Below are positions 8,391 to 15,431 of a stretch of DNA of 64,000 bases, piece by piece (position 1 is the stretch's first letter; the number at the start of each line of letters is the position of its first letter). The notes under the pieces were generated by a model that was not told the DNA's origin, ran no database searches, and was given only the letters and a program-made list of their open reading frames with translations. A program made the position numbers and the translations under genes. Where the stretch lies: positions 3,311,001 through 3,375,000 of the forward strand of contig NZ_CP159289.1 of NCBI RefSeq assembly GCF_040448675.1. The letters run 5' to 3'. Source of the stretch: Dyadobacter sp. 676. GTDB taxonomy: Bacteria > Bacteroidota > Bacteroidia > Cytophagales > Spirosomataceae.

Positions 8391-9269
8391 ATGTCGGAAC
8401 AAGTTTCAAAAGTAGGAAAAAAACGCATAAGCATCCTGGGCTGCGGTTGGCTCGGATTTCCATTAGCTAAACGGTTACTGGGCAGCGGTATTACATCGGT
8501 AGTAAAAGGCAGCACCACGTCGGAGGGCAAATTAGAGCGATTTGCAGGGGCCGGAATCGACGGTTACCTGCTGCCGTTAAACCCCGAAGCCGGGATCGAT
8601 GCGAGCATTTCGGGGCCTTTTTTTGATTCCGACGTGATCGTGATCTCGGTTCCGCCGCGCAGGGCGCAAAATGTACCGGGAAATTACCCCGCGCAGATGC
8701 GGATGGTAGCCGAGGCGGTTCGACAATCGCCGGTGAAGGAGGTGATTTTTATCAGTTCGACCGGCGTCTACCACGATTTGAATCAAACCGCCGTCGAACC
8801 GGACGTGCAATTGCCCGGGCATTCGTCCCAGCCGGAAATGGTGGCGGCGGAGAATGCACTAGCCGAGTTAAGGCCCGCAAAAACAGTAACTATTCTCAGG
8901 TTAAGCGGCCTGCTGGGGTACAACCGTATTCCCGGAAAATATGTGCAGGGACAGAAAGACCTGACTACGGGCGATATTTCCGTGAATTACATCCATCGCG
9001 ACGATGCGGTCGGGATCATCAAGGCTATTATCGAGCAGGGCATTCAAAACGAAACGTTCAACATCACGGCACCATTTCACCCGACACGCAGCGAAGTTTA
9101 TGTCGATTCCTGCGGGCAGTTCGGGTGGGAAGCGCCGACATTCAAAATGCCGGCCCAACATCCTGCATTTAAACTGATTTCAGGGGATAAATTTTCGAAA
9201 ACCTACCGGTACGAATTCAAATACCCCGATCCGCTGCTGTTTCATTACGAGCCGGAAGAAGGTTTATGA
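8391..9269 (+). CDS. NAD(P)-dependent SDR/epimerase-like protein, YeeZ type
   Basis: 292 residues. The N-terminus carries a Rossmann dinucleotide motif, ILGCGWLGFPLAKRL (about residues 14-28), and the protein has an extended-SDR layout: VIVISVPP, FISSTGVYHD (an S-x-T-G-V-Y active-site-like segment) and VNYIHRDDAV. This matches the YeeZ-like family of bacterial epimerase-like proteins, with unknown substrate. The classical YxxxK pair is not clearly present, so catalysis is uncertain. Start chosen as the only ATG upstream of the Rossmann fold; it leaves 16 bp to the divergent gldB start. Confidence 0.75.
   Translation: MSEQVSKVGKKRISILGCGWLGFPLAKRLLGSGITSVVKGSTTSEGKLERFAGAGIDGYLLPLNPEAGIDASISGPFFDSDVIVISVPPRRAQNVPGNYPAQMRMVAEAVRQSPVKEVIFISSTGVYHDLNQTAVEPDVQLPGHSSQPEMVAAENALAELRPAKTVTILRLSGLLGYNRIPGKYVQGQKDLTTGDISVNYIHRDDAVGIIKAIIEQGIQNETFNITAPFHPTRSEVYVDSCGQFGWEAPTFKMPAQHPAFKLISGDKFSKTYRYEFKYPDPLLFHYEPEEGL
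8407..8414 (-). promoter_or_regulatory. Bacteroidota -7 element for gldB
   Basis: Reads TACTTTTG on the minus strand, 32 bp before the gldB start. It sits inside codons 6-8 of the divergent SDR gene, so the two promoters and 5' ends must overlap. No TTG at the standard distance. Confidence 0.4.
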
Positions 9270-9440
9270 GTTTAGGGTTTGTGAGTATGGAGTTTGCGGG
9301 TTGATCAGTTTAAGATCTAAATCCAATAACATTACTTTCAGACTCTTAACCCTGAACTTTAAACTGGCCAACCTGAACCCCTGAACTCATAGACTCATCA
9401 ACCTTAAACTCTAAACTCATAAACTCCCGAACTCCCCGGA
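9270..9440. repeat. Degenerate short repeats (AAACTC / GAGTTT words)
   Basis: The gap after the SDR gene holds many imperfect copies of a 7-9 bp word. The left part reads as GAGTTTnnGGG-type units, the right part as AAACTCnnAAACTC-type units (its reverse complement), with a plain stretch in the middle (about 9305-9345). The two halves could pair as a long imperfect stem. No coding potential is visible. Confidence 0.6.
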
Positions 9441-9447
9441 AATGCAA

Positions 9448-9477
9448 AAAATCCGCAGGATCAACTCTACGGATTTT
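9448..9477 (-). terminator. Terminator of the TlpA-like gene
   Basis: Arms 9448-9455 (AAAATCCG) and 9470-9477 (CGGATTTT) with a 14-nt loop; on the minus strand the stem is followed by a run of six T. It lies 25 bp past the stop of the thioredoxin gene. Confidence 0.6.
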
Positions 9478-9501
9478 ATTATTTATAAACCAAAAAGTGT
9501 A

Positions 9502-10653
9502 TTATTGAGCCCCTAGCAGTTCGGTCAGCTTCGATTCGAGCGCCGCGCCGCGGAGGTTTTTTGCGATGATTTTTCCTTCTTTATCGAGCAGGAATGTGGC
9601 GGGGATCGCGTTGACGCCGTAAGTCTGCGCTACGCCGGAATTCCATTTTTTCAATTCCGAACCATGCAGCCAGGTGAGTTTATCGCGTTCTATGGCAGTT
9701 TTCCAGGCCTTTTCGTTATCATCCAGCGAAACGCCGTAAATGTCGAAGCCTTTGTCCTTGAACTTGCCGTACATACGCACCACATTCGGGTTTTCTATCC
9801 GGCAAGGGCCGCACCAGGACGCCCAAAAGTCGATCAGCACGTATTTGCCGCGTAACGACGACAACGCGATCGGTTTGCCCTCAGGGCTGTTGAGCGTGAA
9901 ATCAGGGGCTACTTCACCTACCGCGAGGCCGGCCATTCTTTTGACGGAACCGATAAAACCTTTCGCGAGCGTAGGCACCGGGTCGACTTTGGAATAATCA
10001 TCGGCAAGCTTTTTCAGAATGTCGAGATCGGTCTCGGGCGAGAGGAAGTTGTTGGCCGAAAAAAGGGCGATGAGCGATGTACCCATTTCGGGGATCATCT
10101 GGCGCAAGGCCATTACACGCTCCTTTTCCGCAGCCTGGTAGGCCTGCTGTATCTCCTGGATTTTTTTGGTATCTTTTTTCTCCTCCGCAGTGGCATAGGC
10201 TTCATTCCAACCGGTTACTTTGGCCGAGAATGTCTGCATGAGCTGGTCCACTTTGGCGTAATATTCCATGTTTCTGGAACCGGTAACACTCACTTTTCCG
10301 CCATTGCCTTTGTCGTCTTTCGGGGTGCCGTCGGCCGTCACAGTGAATGTCTCCCCGCCTTCGACGAGCAATGGGAATTTCTGCCGGTCGGCGATATTGA
10401 TCGTAAAAAAACTGCCGCGGTCCTTCTCGATTCCTTTCAATGTAAAACTACCGTCGGCCGCAAGCTGGGCGGAATCTATTTTAACAGAAGACCCGGCGGC
10501 TGTGGATTGCGACAGGATGACTTTTTCGCCTTTGGAACCGCTTTTGACCTTTCCATTGACGGTAAAGCCCTTCGGTTCGATTTGCGCCATGACCTGGAAG
10601 CTCAGCAACGCGCTGCCCAAAACCAATGCACTCCGTTTTAATAGTTCCTTCAT
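9502..10653 (-). CDS. TlpA/ResA-like thiol-disulfide oxidoreductase with DUF4369 domain
   Basis: 383 residues: signal peptide (about 1-23, ending VMAQ), a beta-rich DUF4369-like domain (about 28-130), a helical linker with EEKKDTKKIQEIQQAYQAAEKE, and a C-terminal AhpC/TSA-type thioredoxin domain (about 245-383). The redox motif is WASWCGPC with Cys-Gly-Pro-Cys, and the cis-Pro loop is GVNAIPATFLLD. This layout is typical of Bacteroidota periplasmic reductases that keep c-type cytochrome or other envelope thiols reduced. It sits 33 bp after gatB, so it may be co-transcribed with it, and shortly downstream of a cytochrome c gene on the same strand. Confidence 0.9.
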   Translation of the reverse strand: MKELLKRSALVLGSALLSFQVMAQIEPKGFTVNGKVKSGSKGEKVILSQSTAAGSSVKIDSAQLAADGSFTLKGIEKDRGSFFTINIADRQKFPLLVEGGETFTVTADGTPKDDKGNGGKVSVTGSRNMEYYAKVDQLMQTFSAKVTGWNEAYATAEEKKDTKKIQEIQQAYQAAEKERVMALRQMIPEMGTSLIALFSANNFLSPETDLDILKKLADDYSKVDPVPTLAKGFIGSVKRMAGLAVGEVAPDFTLNSPEGKPIALSSLRGKYVLIDFWASWCGPCRIENPNVVRMYGKFKDKGFDIYGVSLDDNEKAWKTAIERDKLTWLHGSELKKWNSGVAQTYGVNAIPATFLLDKEGKIIAKNLRGAALESKLTELLGAQ

Positions 10654-10686
10654 GATCTTCTGTATCTGAGTTTCAAATGTGTGAGT

Positions 10687-12177
10687 TTACAACTTTTGCG
10701 CCAGCAACTGGTTGACGAGCTTCGGATCGGCGGCTCCGTTCGATTTTTTCATCACTTCGCCGACGAATAACCCCATAAGCCCTTTTTTACCTTTTCGGTA
10801 TGCCGCAACCTTGTCGGGCATTGCGTCGATTACCTCATTTACCAACGTTTCCAGCTCGTTTGTATTGCTGTTTTGCAGCCAGTTATTTGACGATGCGATC
10901 TCCGAAGGCTCGCGGTCAGGCTCGGCCAGCATGACCGGGAAAATCTTCTGCGCGGCCACCGAGTGGCTCACCGCGCCCGACTCGTTCAGCTCGATCAGGG
11001 CCGCCAGGTTAGCGGCGCTGATCGGGAAATGGGCAATGTCGCCGTGATGATCGTTCAGGAACGATTTCACAGGGCCCATCAGCCAGTTCGACGCCGCCTT
11101 GAAATGGCTTGTTTGAGCACAAACGGCTTCGAAATATGCGGCCAGCTCACGGGTATCGGTCAGTACCGCGGCGTCGTAGGCCGGGATACCGTATCGATTC
11201 ACAAATTTTTCGCGCAATTCGTGCGGCAATGCCGGCATGGTCACCTTAATGCTTGCCAGCCATTCGTCCGAAACCACTACCGGGCTCAGGTCGGGATCGG
11301 GGAAGTAGCGGTAGTCGTTCATCGTTTCCTTCACGCGCATTCCGTACGTCTGCCCGCTTTCCACATCGAACATCCTCGTTTCCTGCTGCACCTGCTCACC
11401 GCATTCGAGCAATGCCACCTGGCGGCGTTCCTCGAAAGCGATGGCGCGCATCATGTTCCGGATCGAGTTCATATTCTTGATCTCGACTTTCGTGCCATAT
11501 TTTTCAGCGCCCTTCCTGCGTACCGACACGTTCACGTCCGCGCGCAGGGAACCTTCTTCCATATTGCCGTCGCTGATGCCCAGATAGCGCACAAGACGGC
11601 GGATTTCCGTCACAAATGCGCCCGTTTCTTCCGCCGAACGCAAATCCGGCTCGGAAACCATCTCTACCAGCGGTGTGCCGGCGCGGTTATAATCGAGCAT
11701 AGTTTCGGTATGACTGCCGTCGTGCACCGATTTGCCGGCGTCTTCTTCCAAATGGATATGGTGAAAACGAATGGTTTTTTCCGTGAATTTTCCTTCGTGT
11801 TTGAAAGAAATATGTACGCCGCCCTGCTCGCAAATCGGTTTTTTGTCCTGCGAGATCTGGTAACCTTTCGGAAGGTCGGGGTAAAAGTAATTTTTACGGT
11901 CGAAAATGGTCCTTTTGCTGATGGAGCATCCGCAGGCAATGCCGAGGCGGATGGCATATTCGACGGCCTTTTTATTGACCTTGGGCAAAGTTCCCGGCAA
12001 TGCGATCGTCAGCGGACCGATATTGGTGTTGGGCTCCGTACCAAAAATGTTGAAATCGCGGGTAAAAAGCTTGGACTCCGTCAGAAGCTGGCAATGTACT
12101 TCCAGACCGATTACGGTTTCATAAGCGGCCAGAATTTCATCGGTAACGTCGGCGGGGTGAAGTGCGGTTTGACTCAT
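10687..12177 (-). CDS. gatB: Aspartyl/glutamyl-tRNA(Asn/Gln) amidotransferase subunit B
   Basis: 496 residues, full length. GatB segments are clear: YETVIGLEVHCQLLTESKLF at the start, NRAGTPLVEMVSEPDLR, RADVNVSVR, KVEIKNMNSIRNM, and a C-terminal YqeY-like tail domain (about 350-496) with GLMGLFVGEVMKKSNGAADP. With GatA and GatC it converts misacylated Glu-tRNA(Gln) or Asp-tRNA(Asn) into the amidated form in the cytoplasm. gatA and gatC are not in the window. A TATCTTTG element (12199-12206, minus) lies 21 bp before the start. Confidence 0.97.
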   Translation of the reverse strand: MSQTALHPADVTDEILAAYETVIGLEVHCQLLTESKLFTRDFNIFGTEPNTNIGPLTIALPGTLPKVNKKAVEYAIRLGIACGCSISKRTIFDRKNYFYPDLPKGYQISQDKKPICEQGGVHISFKHEGKFTEKTIRFHHIHLEEDAGKSVHDGSHTETMLDYNRAGTPLVEMVSEPDLRSAEETGAFVTEIRRLVRYLGISDGNMEEGSLRADVNVSVRRKGAEKYGTKVEIKNMNSIRNMMRAIAFEERRQVALLECGEQVQQETRMFDVESGQTYGMRVKETMNDYRYFPDPDLSPVVVSDEWLASIKVTMPALPHELREKFVNRYGIPAYDAAVLTDTRELAAYFEAVCAQTSHFKAASNWLMGPVKSFLNDHHGDIAHFPISAANLAALIELNESGAVSHSVAAQKIFPVMLAEPDREPSEIASSNNWLQNSNTNELETLVNEVIDAMPDKVAAYRKGKKGLMGLFVGEVMKKSNGAADPKLVNQLLAQKL

Positions 12178-12198
12178 ATTAGATTACTAATGCTTTCG

Positions 12199-12206
12199 CA
12201 AAGATA
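12199..12206 (-). promoter_or_regulatory. Bacteroidota -7 element before gatB
   Basis: Reads TATCTTTG on the minus strand, 21 bp before the gatB start and just after the terminator of the cytochrome c gene. Confidence 0.5.
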
Positions 12207-12207
12207 C

Positions 12208-12244
12208 AAATACGGGCCGTCCATAGCATGAACGGCCCGTATTT
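12208..12244 (-). terminator. Terminator of the cytochrome c gene
   Basis: Perfect 13-bp arms 12208-12220 and 12232-12244 (core ACGGGCCGT / ACGGCCCGT) with an 11-nt loop, ending in ATTTG on the minus strand. It lies 28 bp past the restored cytochrome stop codon and separates it from gatB. Confidence 0.7.
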
Positions 12245-12272
12245 TATGGAATATGTCCGGTTTTGCCAGGGA

Positions 12273-12819
12273 TCAGAGCGAGTTGATCCAGTTGGCGATC
12301 ACTACGATGTCGGCCTTGGGAACGTGTGGCAGCGGCGCCATGGGGGGGATAGCCAGGCCAATGCTCGGGTTTGGGGCTGTGCACGAGCTCCACGATCTGA
12401 TCGGCCGTGTATTTTTTCTTTGCAACTTCCGCGTAGGCAGGGCCCACTACTTTGTCGTAAGCCTGGTGGCATGCGAAGCAGGTATGTTTGTTCAGCAATG
12501 CGGAAACTTCGGCGGGAACAGGTTTGCGTTTCGGTGCGGCACTGGCTGCTGCCTCGGCTGCGGGCGCTGCTGCGGAGTCGCCGGCCGCCGCCGGGGTTGC
12601 CGCGGGAGTTGCGGGTTTTGCGGCTGCTTCCGCTTCTGCTTTTTCAGCCGCCGCTTTTCTATCGCTTTGCAGCTTCACGAGGGCCGCTTCTTCCCGCGCT
12701 TTGCTACCTGAGCCATACCATTGATCATATTTGTCACGGTCTTCTTTGGAAGAACAACCGATGAAGAAAGAAACTGCCAGGGCCATCAGGGCCAAAGAAG
12801 CGCTTTTTTTGAGTGTCAT
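12273..12819 (-). CDS. Lipoprotein class I cytochrome c (frameshifted as read)
   Basis: From the Met at 12819 there is a lipoprotein signal (FFIGC, Cys 22), a charged/Ala-Pro-rich linker (about 40-100) and a single class I cytochrome c domain: heme-attachment motif CFACH (Cys 114, Cys 117, His 118). As read, the frame is lost at a run of seven G (12342-12348) right after PGYPP, and translation runs on to 12244 without a family-like end. With one G removed the chain continues PPMAPLPHVPKADI ... ANWINSL (stop 12273), restoring the distal Met heme ligand (Met 160) and the usual last helix; 181 residues. A periplasm-facing electron carrier by family. Longer in-frame start at 12969 is rejected because it hides the lipobox. 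Confidence 0.85.
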
Positions 12820-13033
12820 TTTGTTAATTTTTAAGAATTTTCGCCAGATTAAGGTTGCGATACCAAATCGACCACGAAGAAAGCAAGTTTGCGTTAGATT
12901 TCCGTCATGTGCCGGACAGAAATTCGGACGATTCCAGAAATCGCCGAATTCTATTCGCTTGTCCGACAACCGCTTACCCGCGGGCGGCTTTGACCAAATT
13001 CAGGAAAATTTCTTGTTTATTTGTCTGTAATTG

Positions 13034-13064
13034 TTGCGATTAATGCAAAATGTCTTTACTTTTG
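13034..13064 (+). promoter_or_regulatory. Bacteroidota promoter for rpmG operon
   Basis: TTG at 13034-13036, a 20-bp spacer, then TACTTTTG at 13057-13064, a full match to the TTG-N19-21-TAnnTTTG consensus, 30 bp before rpmG. Confidence 0.75.
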
Positions 13065-13093
13065 CACTCCTATTTGTAAAACGATGTAAAGCA

Positions 13094-13276
13094 ATGGCTA
13101 AGAAAGGTAATAGAGTACAGGTCATATTGGAATGCACAGAACAAAAAGAGAGCGGTGTTCCAGGCATGTCACGTTACGTGACCACAAAAAATCGGAAGAA
13201 TACGCCAGGCCGTATGGAATTGAAGAAATTCAACTCTTTCCTGAGACGTTATACAGTCCACAAAGAAATTAAGTAA
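13094..13276 (+). CDS. rpmG: 50S ribosomal protein L33
   Basis: 60 residues from the ATG at 13094 ([17 protein letters not shown]...). Contains the L33 core [21 protein letters not shown]. Only one Cys is present, so this is the form lacking the four-Cys zinc ribbon. Component of the large ribosomal subunit near the E site. A consensus promoter is 30 bp upstream. It is followed after 103 bp by the DUF4295 gene; the gap can form interleaved base-pairs. Confidence 0.95.
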   Translation: MAKKGNRVQVILECTEQKESGVPGMSRYVTTKNRKNTPGRMELKKFNSFLRRYTVHKEIK

Positions 13277-13286
13277 GTTCGTTTTG

Positions 13287-13343
13287 TTACCCGTTAACTG
13301 TCACGTGAAGCTGAACAATAATGGGTAAGCGCGCAACAGTTAA
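13287..13343 (+). ncRNA. Possible mRNA pseudoknot between rpmG and DUF4295
   Basis: Two complementary pairs are interleaved: TTACCC (13287-13292) with GGGTAA (13323-13328), and TTAACTGT (13294-13301) with ACAGTTAA (13336-13343). The order A-B-A'-B' is that of an H-type pseudoknot, or of two mutually exclusive stems. Its position between two ribosomal-protein-type genes suggests regulation in the mRNA, which is inference. Confidence 0.3.
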
Positions 13344-13379
13344 TCATTAACATAATCAACTTCTAACAGATATACAGAC

Positions 13380-13532
13380 ATGGCAAAGAAAGTAGTTGCT
13401 ACCCTGAAAAAAGAAGGCGGTAAATCATTTGCCAAAGTGATTAAGGCCGTAAAATCTCCTAAAACAGGAGCTTACACCTTCAAAGAAGAAATCGTTCCCC
13501 TGGATGGCGTGCAGGGTGCATTGAAAAACTAA
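13380..13532 (+). CDS. DUF4295 ribosome-associated small protein
   Basis: 50 residues, beginning MAKKVVATLKKEGGKSFAKV and ending with VPLDGVQGALKN. The Lys-rich N-terminus with conserved KxFAKVIKAVKSPKTGAYTFKE is the DUF4295 family, found only in Bacteroidota and almost always just downstream of rpmG. I recall that it has been reported as a phylum-specific large-subunit protein in Flavobacterium ribosomes, but cannot check the name. It lies in the rpmG-ftsY cluster and is followed by a terminator at 13561-13586. Confidence 0.85.
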   Translation: MAKKVVATLKKEGGKSFAKVIKAVKSPKTGAYTFKEEIVPLDGVQGALKN

Positions 13533-13560
13533 GGTATCCCCGGTTTTGATATTGAATTGT

Positions 13561-13586
13561 AAAAAGTCCCTTTCCGGGACTTTTTT
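13561..13586 (+). terminator. Terminator after DUF4295
   Basis: Arms AAAAAGTCCC (13561-13570) and GGGACTTTTT (13576-13585) with a 5-nt loop and a T run. Ends the rpmG-DUF4295 message; ftsY then has its own -7 element. Confidence 0.75.
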
Positions 13587-13589
13587 CTT

Positions 13590-13597
13590 TATTTTTG
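13590..13597 (+). promoter_or_regulatory. Bacteroidota -7 element for ftsY
   Basis: TATTTTTG, 20 bp before the ftsY start and directly after the terminator T run. The -33 half would lie in the terminator stem and is not recognisable. Confidence 0.45.
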
Positions 13598-13617
13598 GGC
13601 CATAACTAATCAGCACT

Positions 13618-14580
13618 ATGGGTTTATTTGGCTTTTTTTCAAAGGAGAAAAAAGAAACATTAGATAAGGGCCTCGAAAAAAGCAAGGACAGCTTCTTTGG
13701 CAAGCTTTCACGGGCTATTGTGGGTAAAACCACGATCGACGAGGACGTTCTGGACGAATTGGAAGACATACTGGTAAGCTCGGATGTAGGCGTGGAAACG
13801 ACCGTCAAGGTTATTAAACGCATCGAAGAGCGCGTTGCCAGGGATAAATATGCATCGACCGCCGAGCTCGACAGCATCCTGCGCGAGGAAATCGCCGCAT
13901 TGCTGACCGAGAACAAGTCGGTCGACATCAGGGACAGCTTCGAAACCGAACATTTGCCGAAACCCTATGTGATTATGGTGGTGGGCGTGAATGGGGTAGG
14001 TAAAACGACGACGATCGGCAAGCTGGCGCACCAGTTTCACCAGCGTGGGCACAAGGTCGTGCTCGGCGCGGCGGATACCTTCCGTGCCGCGGCCGTCGAC
14101 CAGCTGAAACTGTGGGGCCAGCGCGTGAATGTGCCGGTGATCGATCACGGCATGAACACCGACCCGTCGGCCGTCGCATACGACGCGATCAAAAAAGGTG
14201 TCGAGTCGAATGCAGATGTAATTATCATCGACACGGCAGGCCGCCTGCATACGAAAGTGAATTTGATGAACGAGCTTTCGAAAATCAAGCGCGTGATGCA
14301 GAAAATCCTCCCCGAAGCACCGCACGAAGTATTGCTCGTCCTCGACGGCAGCACCGGCCAGAACGCCGTGATCCAGGCACGCGAATTCACCAAAGTAACC
14401 GACATTACCGCATTAGCCATCACCAAGCTCGACGGCACCGCGAAAGGCGGCGTAGTGATCGGCATTTCGGATGAGTTCAAAATCCCGGTCAAATACATCG
14501 GCGTAGGCGAGAAAATGGACGATTTACAGGTTTTCGACCGCGCGGAGTTTGTGGATTCGCTGTTTAAGAAAATAGGATAA
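13618..14580 (+). CDS. ftsY: Signal recognition particle receptor FtsY
   Basis: 320 residues. The N-terminal A domain is short (as in other Bacteroidota), followed by the helical N domain (about 10-100) and the GTPase G domain: G1 GVNGVGKTTTIGKLA, the insertion-box DTFRAAAVDQL, G3 DTAGRLHTKVNLM, G4 TKLDGTAKGG, and the terminal GVGEKMDDLQVFD. It docks SRP-ribosome complexes at the membrane for co-translational insertion. It sits 85 bp after DUF4295, which is a common arrangement in this phylum. A stem with a T run follows the stop. Confidence 0.97.
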   Translation: MGLFGFFSKEKKETLDKGLEKSKDSFFGKLSRAIVGKTTIDEDVLDELEDILVSSDVGVETTVKVIKRIEERVARDKYASTAELDSILREEIAALLTENKSVDIRDSFETEHLPKPYVIMVVGVNGVGKTTTIGKLAHQFHQRGHKVVLGAADTFRAAAVDQLKLWGQRVNVPVIDHGMNTDPSAVAYDAIKKGVESNADVIIIDTAGRLHTKVNLMNELSKIKRVMQKILPEAPHEVLLVLDGSTGQNAVIQAREFTKVTDITALAITKLDGTAKGGVVIGISDEFKIPVKYIGVGEKMDDLQVFDRAEFVDSLFKKIG

Positions 14581-14635
14581 TGGCCGCTGGTCGGACAATG
14601 TAACCGTTCGGCTATTGCTGTTTTAAGGAATATTT

Positions 14636-14682
14636 AAAAAGGGTATCTTGATGACATTCTCGCCTCAGGATACCCTTTTTTC
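14636..14682 (+). terminator. Terminator of ftsY abutting the next start codon
   Basis: Arms AAAAAGGGTATC (14636-14647) and GATACCCTTTTT (14669-14680) with a 21-nt loop and a T run. The T run ends one base before the ATG of the next gene (14683), so that gene's mRNA must start inside or before the stem. Confidence 0.65.
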
Positions 14683-15300
14683 ATGGAAACACTGATTGTA
14701 TTTCTGATAGTTTTCGTTCCGTTCGGATGGTTTATGTGGAAAGTGCTGCGTTACACGCGGGACACCATCGGCCGTAATTCACCGATGAAAGTTTCGAGGT
14801 TTTATGAGACTAGTGCCTGGTGGTACTTTGTTCGGATGGATAACCTGTTCGTTTTTTATGCGCTTTTTGTAGGCGTGTTTTTGTATAAAATCTCGCTCTT
14901 CGGGTACTTTTCCTACACAGTGGATTATCAGACATTAATAAGGTTTGGAATGTTCGTAGCCTCCGTATTCTTTTTGGCATTCGGGCTTTTAACATTGGCG
15001 CTTAAACTGAACCATTGGTACTATGTCAAAGACATTACCATTGAGACATTTCCAGAAAAACACGAGCTTGAAATCGCATTCAAAGATGTGGTATTGCGCC
15101 TGCAAGATGGTGATATCGAAAAAATGGTGCTCTATCATAACAACAACCACAAAATGCCGCTGGGTTATGCCAAATGTTACCTCACGAATGGCGACCATTT
15201 CATTATTCCGAATTATACCCGGGGCGATTGGGTCATTGGGGAATACTTCAGGAAGATCCCGGTCGAGTACGTCGTCCAAAGGTTTCCTTTCATCCGATAG
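14683..15300 (+). CDS. Unknown two-to-three-helix membrane protein
   Basis: 205 residues. Hydrophobic segments at about residues 2-22, 55-75 and 85-108, then a soluble C-terminal domain of about 95 residues. That domain (KDITIETFPEKHELEIAFKD ... DGDIEKMVLYHNNNHKMPLGYAKCYLTNGDHFIIPNY, shown here in parts) has the strand pattern of a PH-like membrane-associated domain, but I do not recognise a named family. The start at 14683 directly follows the ftsY terminator, which is odd; no other in-frame start is upstream before the stop codon at 14635-14637. Probably a real gene because the hydrophobic pattern and codon use fit its neighbours. Confidence 0.65.
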   Translation: METLIVFLIVFVPFGWFMWKVLRYTRDTIGRNSPMKVSRFYETSAWWYFVRMDNLFVFYALFVGVFLYKISLFGYFSYTVDYQTLIRFGMFVASVFFLAFGLLTLALKLNHWYYVKDITIETFPEKHELEIAFKDVVLRLQDGDIEKMVLYHNNNHKMPLGYAKCYLTNGDHFIIPNYTRGDWVIGEYFRKIPVEYVVQRFPFIR

Positions 15301-15393
15301 TGCTTCCTAACCATTTTTTCACGAACTTTGCACCCCATTTCGCCGTTCATTATCAGTCACTTTTGACATGAACGCCGCGCCAAAACATTTAAA

Positions 15394-15424
15394 GCCGATA
15401 GCTGACAGCCGATAGCCGACAGCC
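15394..15424. repeat. 14-bp tandem repeat before rimO
   Basis: GCCGATAGCTGACA (15394-15407) and GCCGATAGCCGACA (15408-15421) followed by GCC: two near-identical copies, ending 8 bp before the rimO start. Confidence 0.6.
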
Positions 15425-15431
15425 CATTTCA

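Noticed and set aside
10963..12231. 422-residue open frame on the plus strand opposite gatB
   Set aside because: Shadow of gatB; low-complexity His/Arg composition, no family match, and the minus-strand frame is a textbook GatB.
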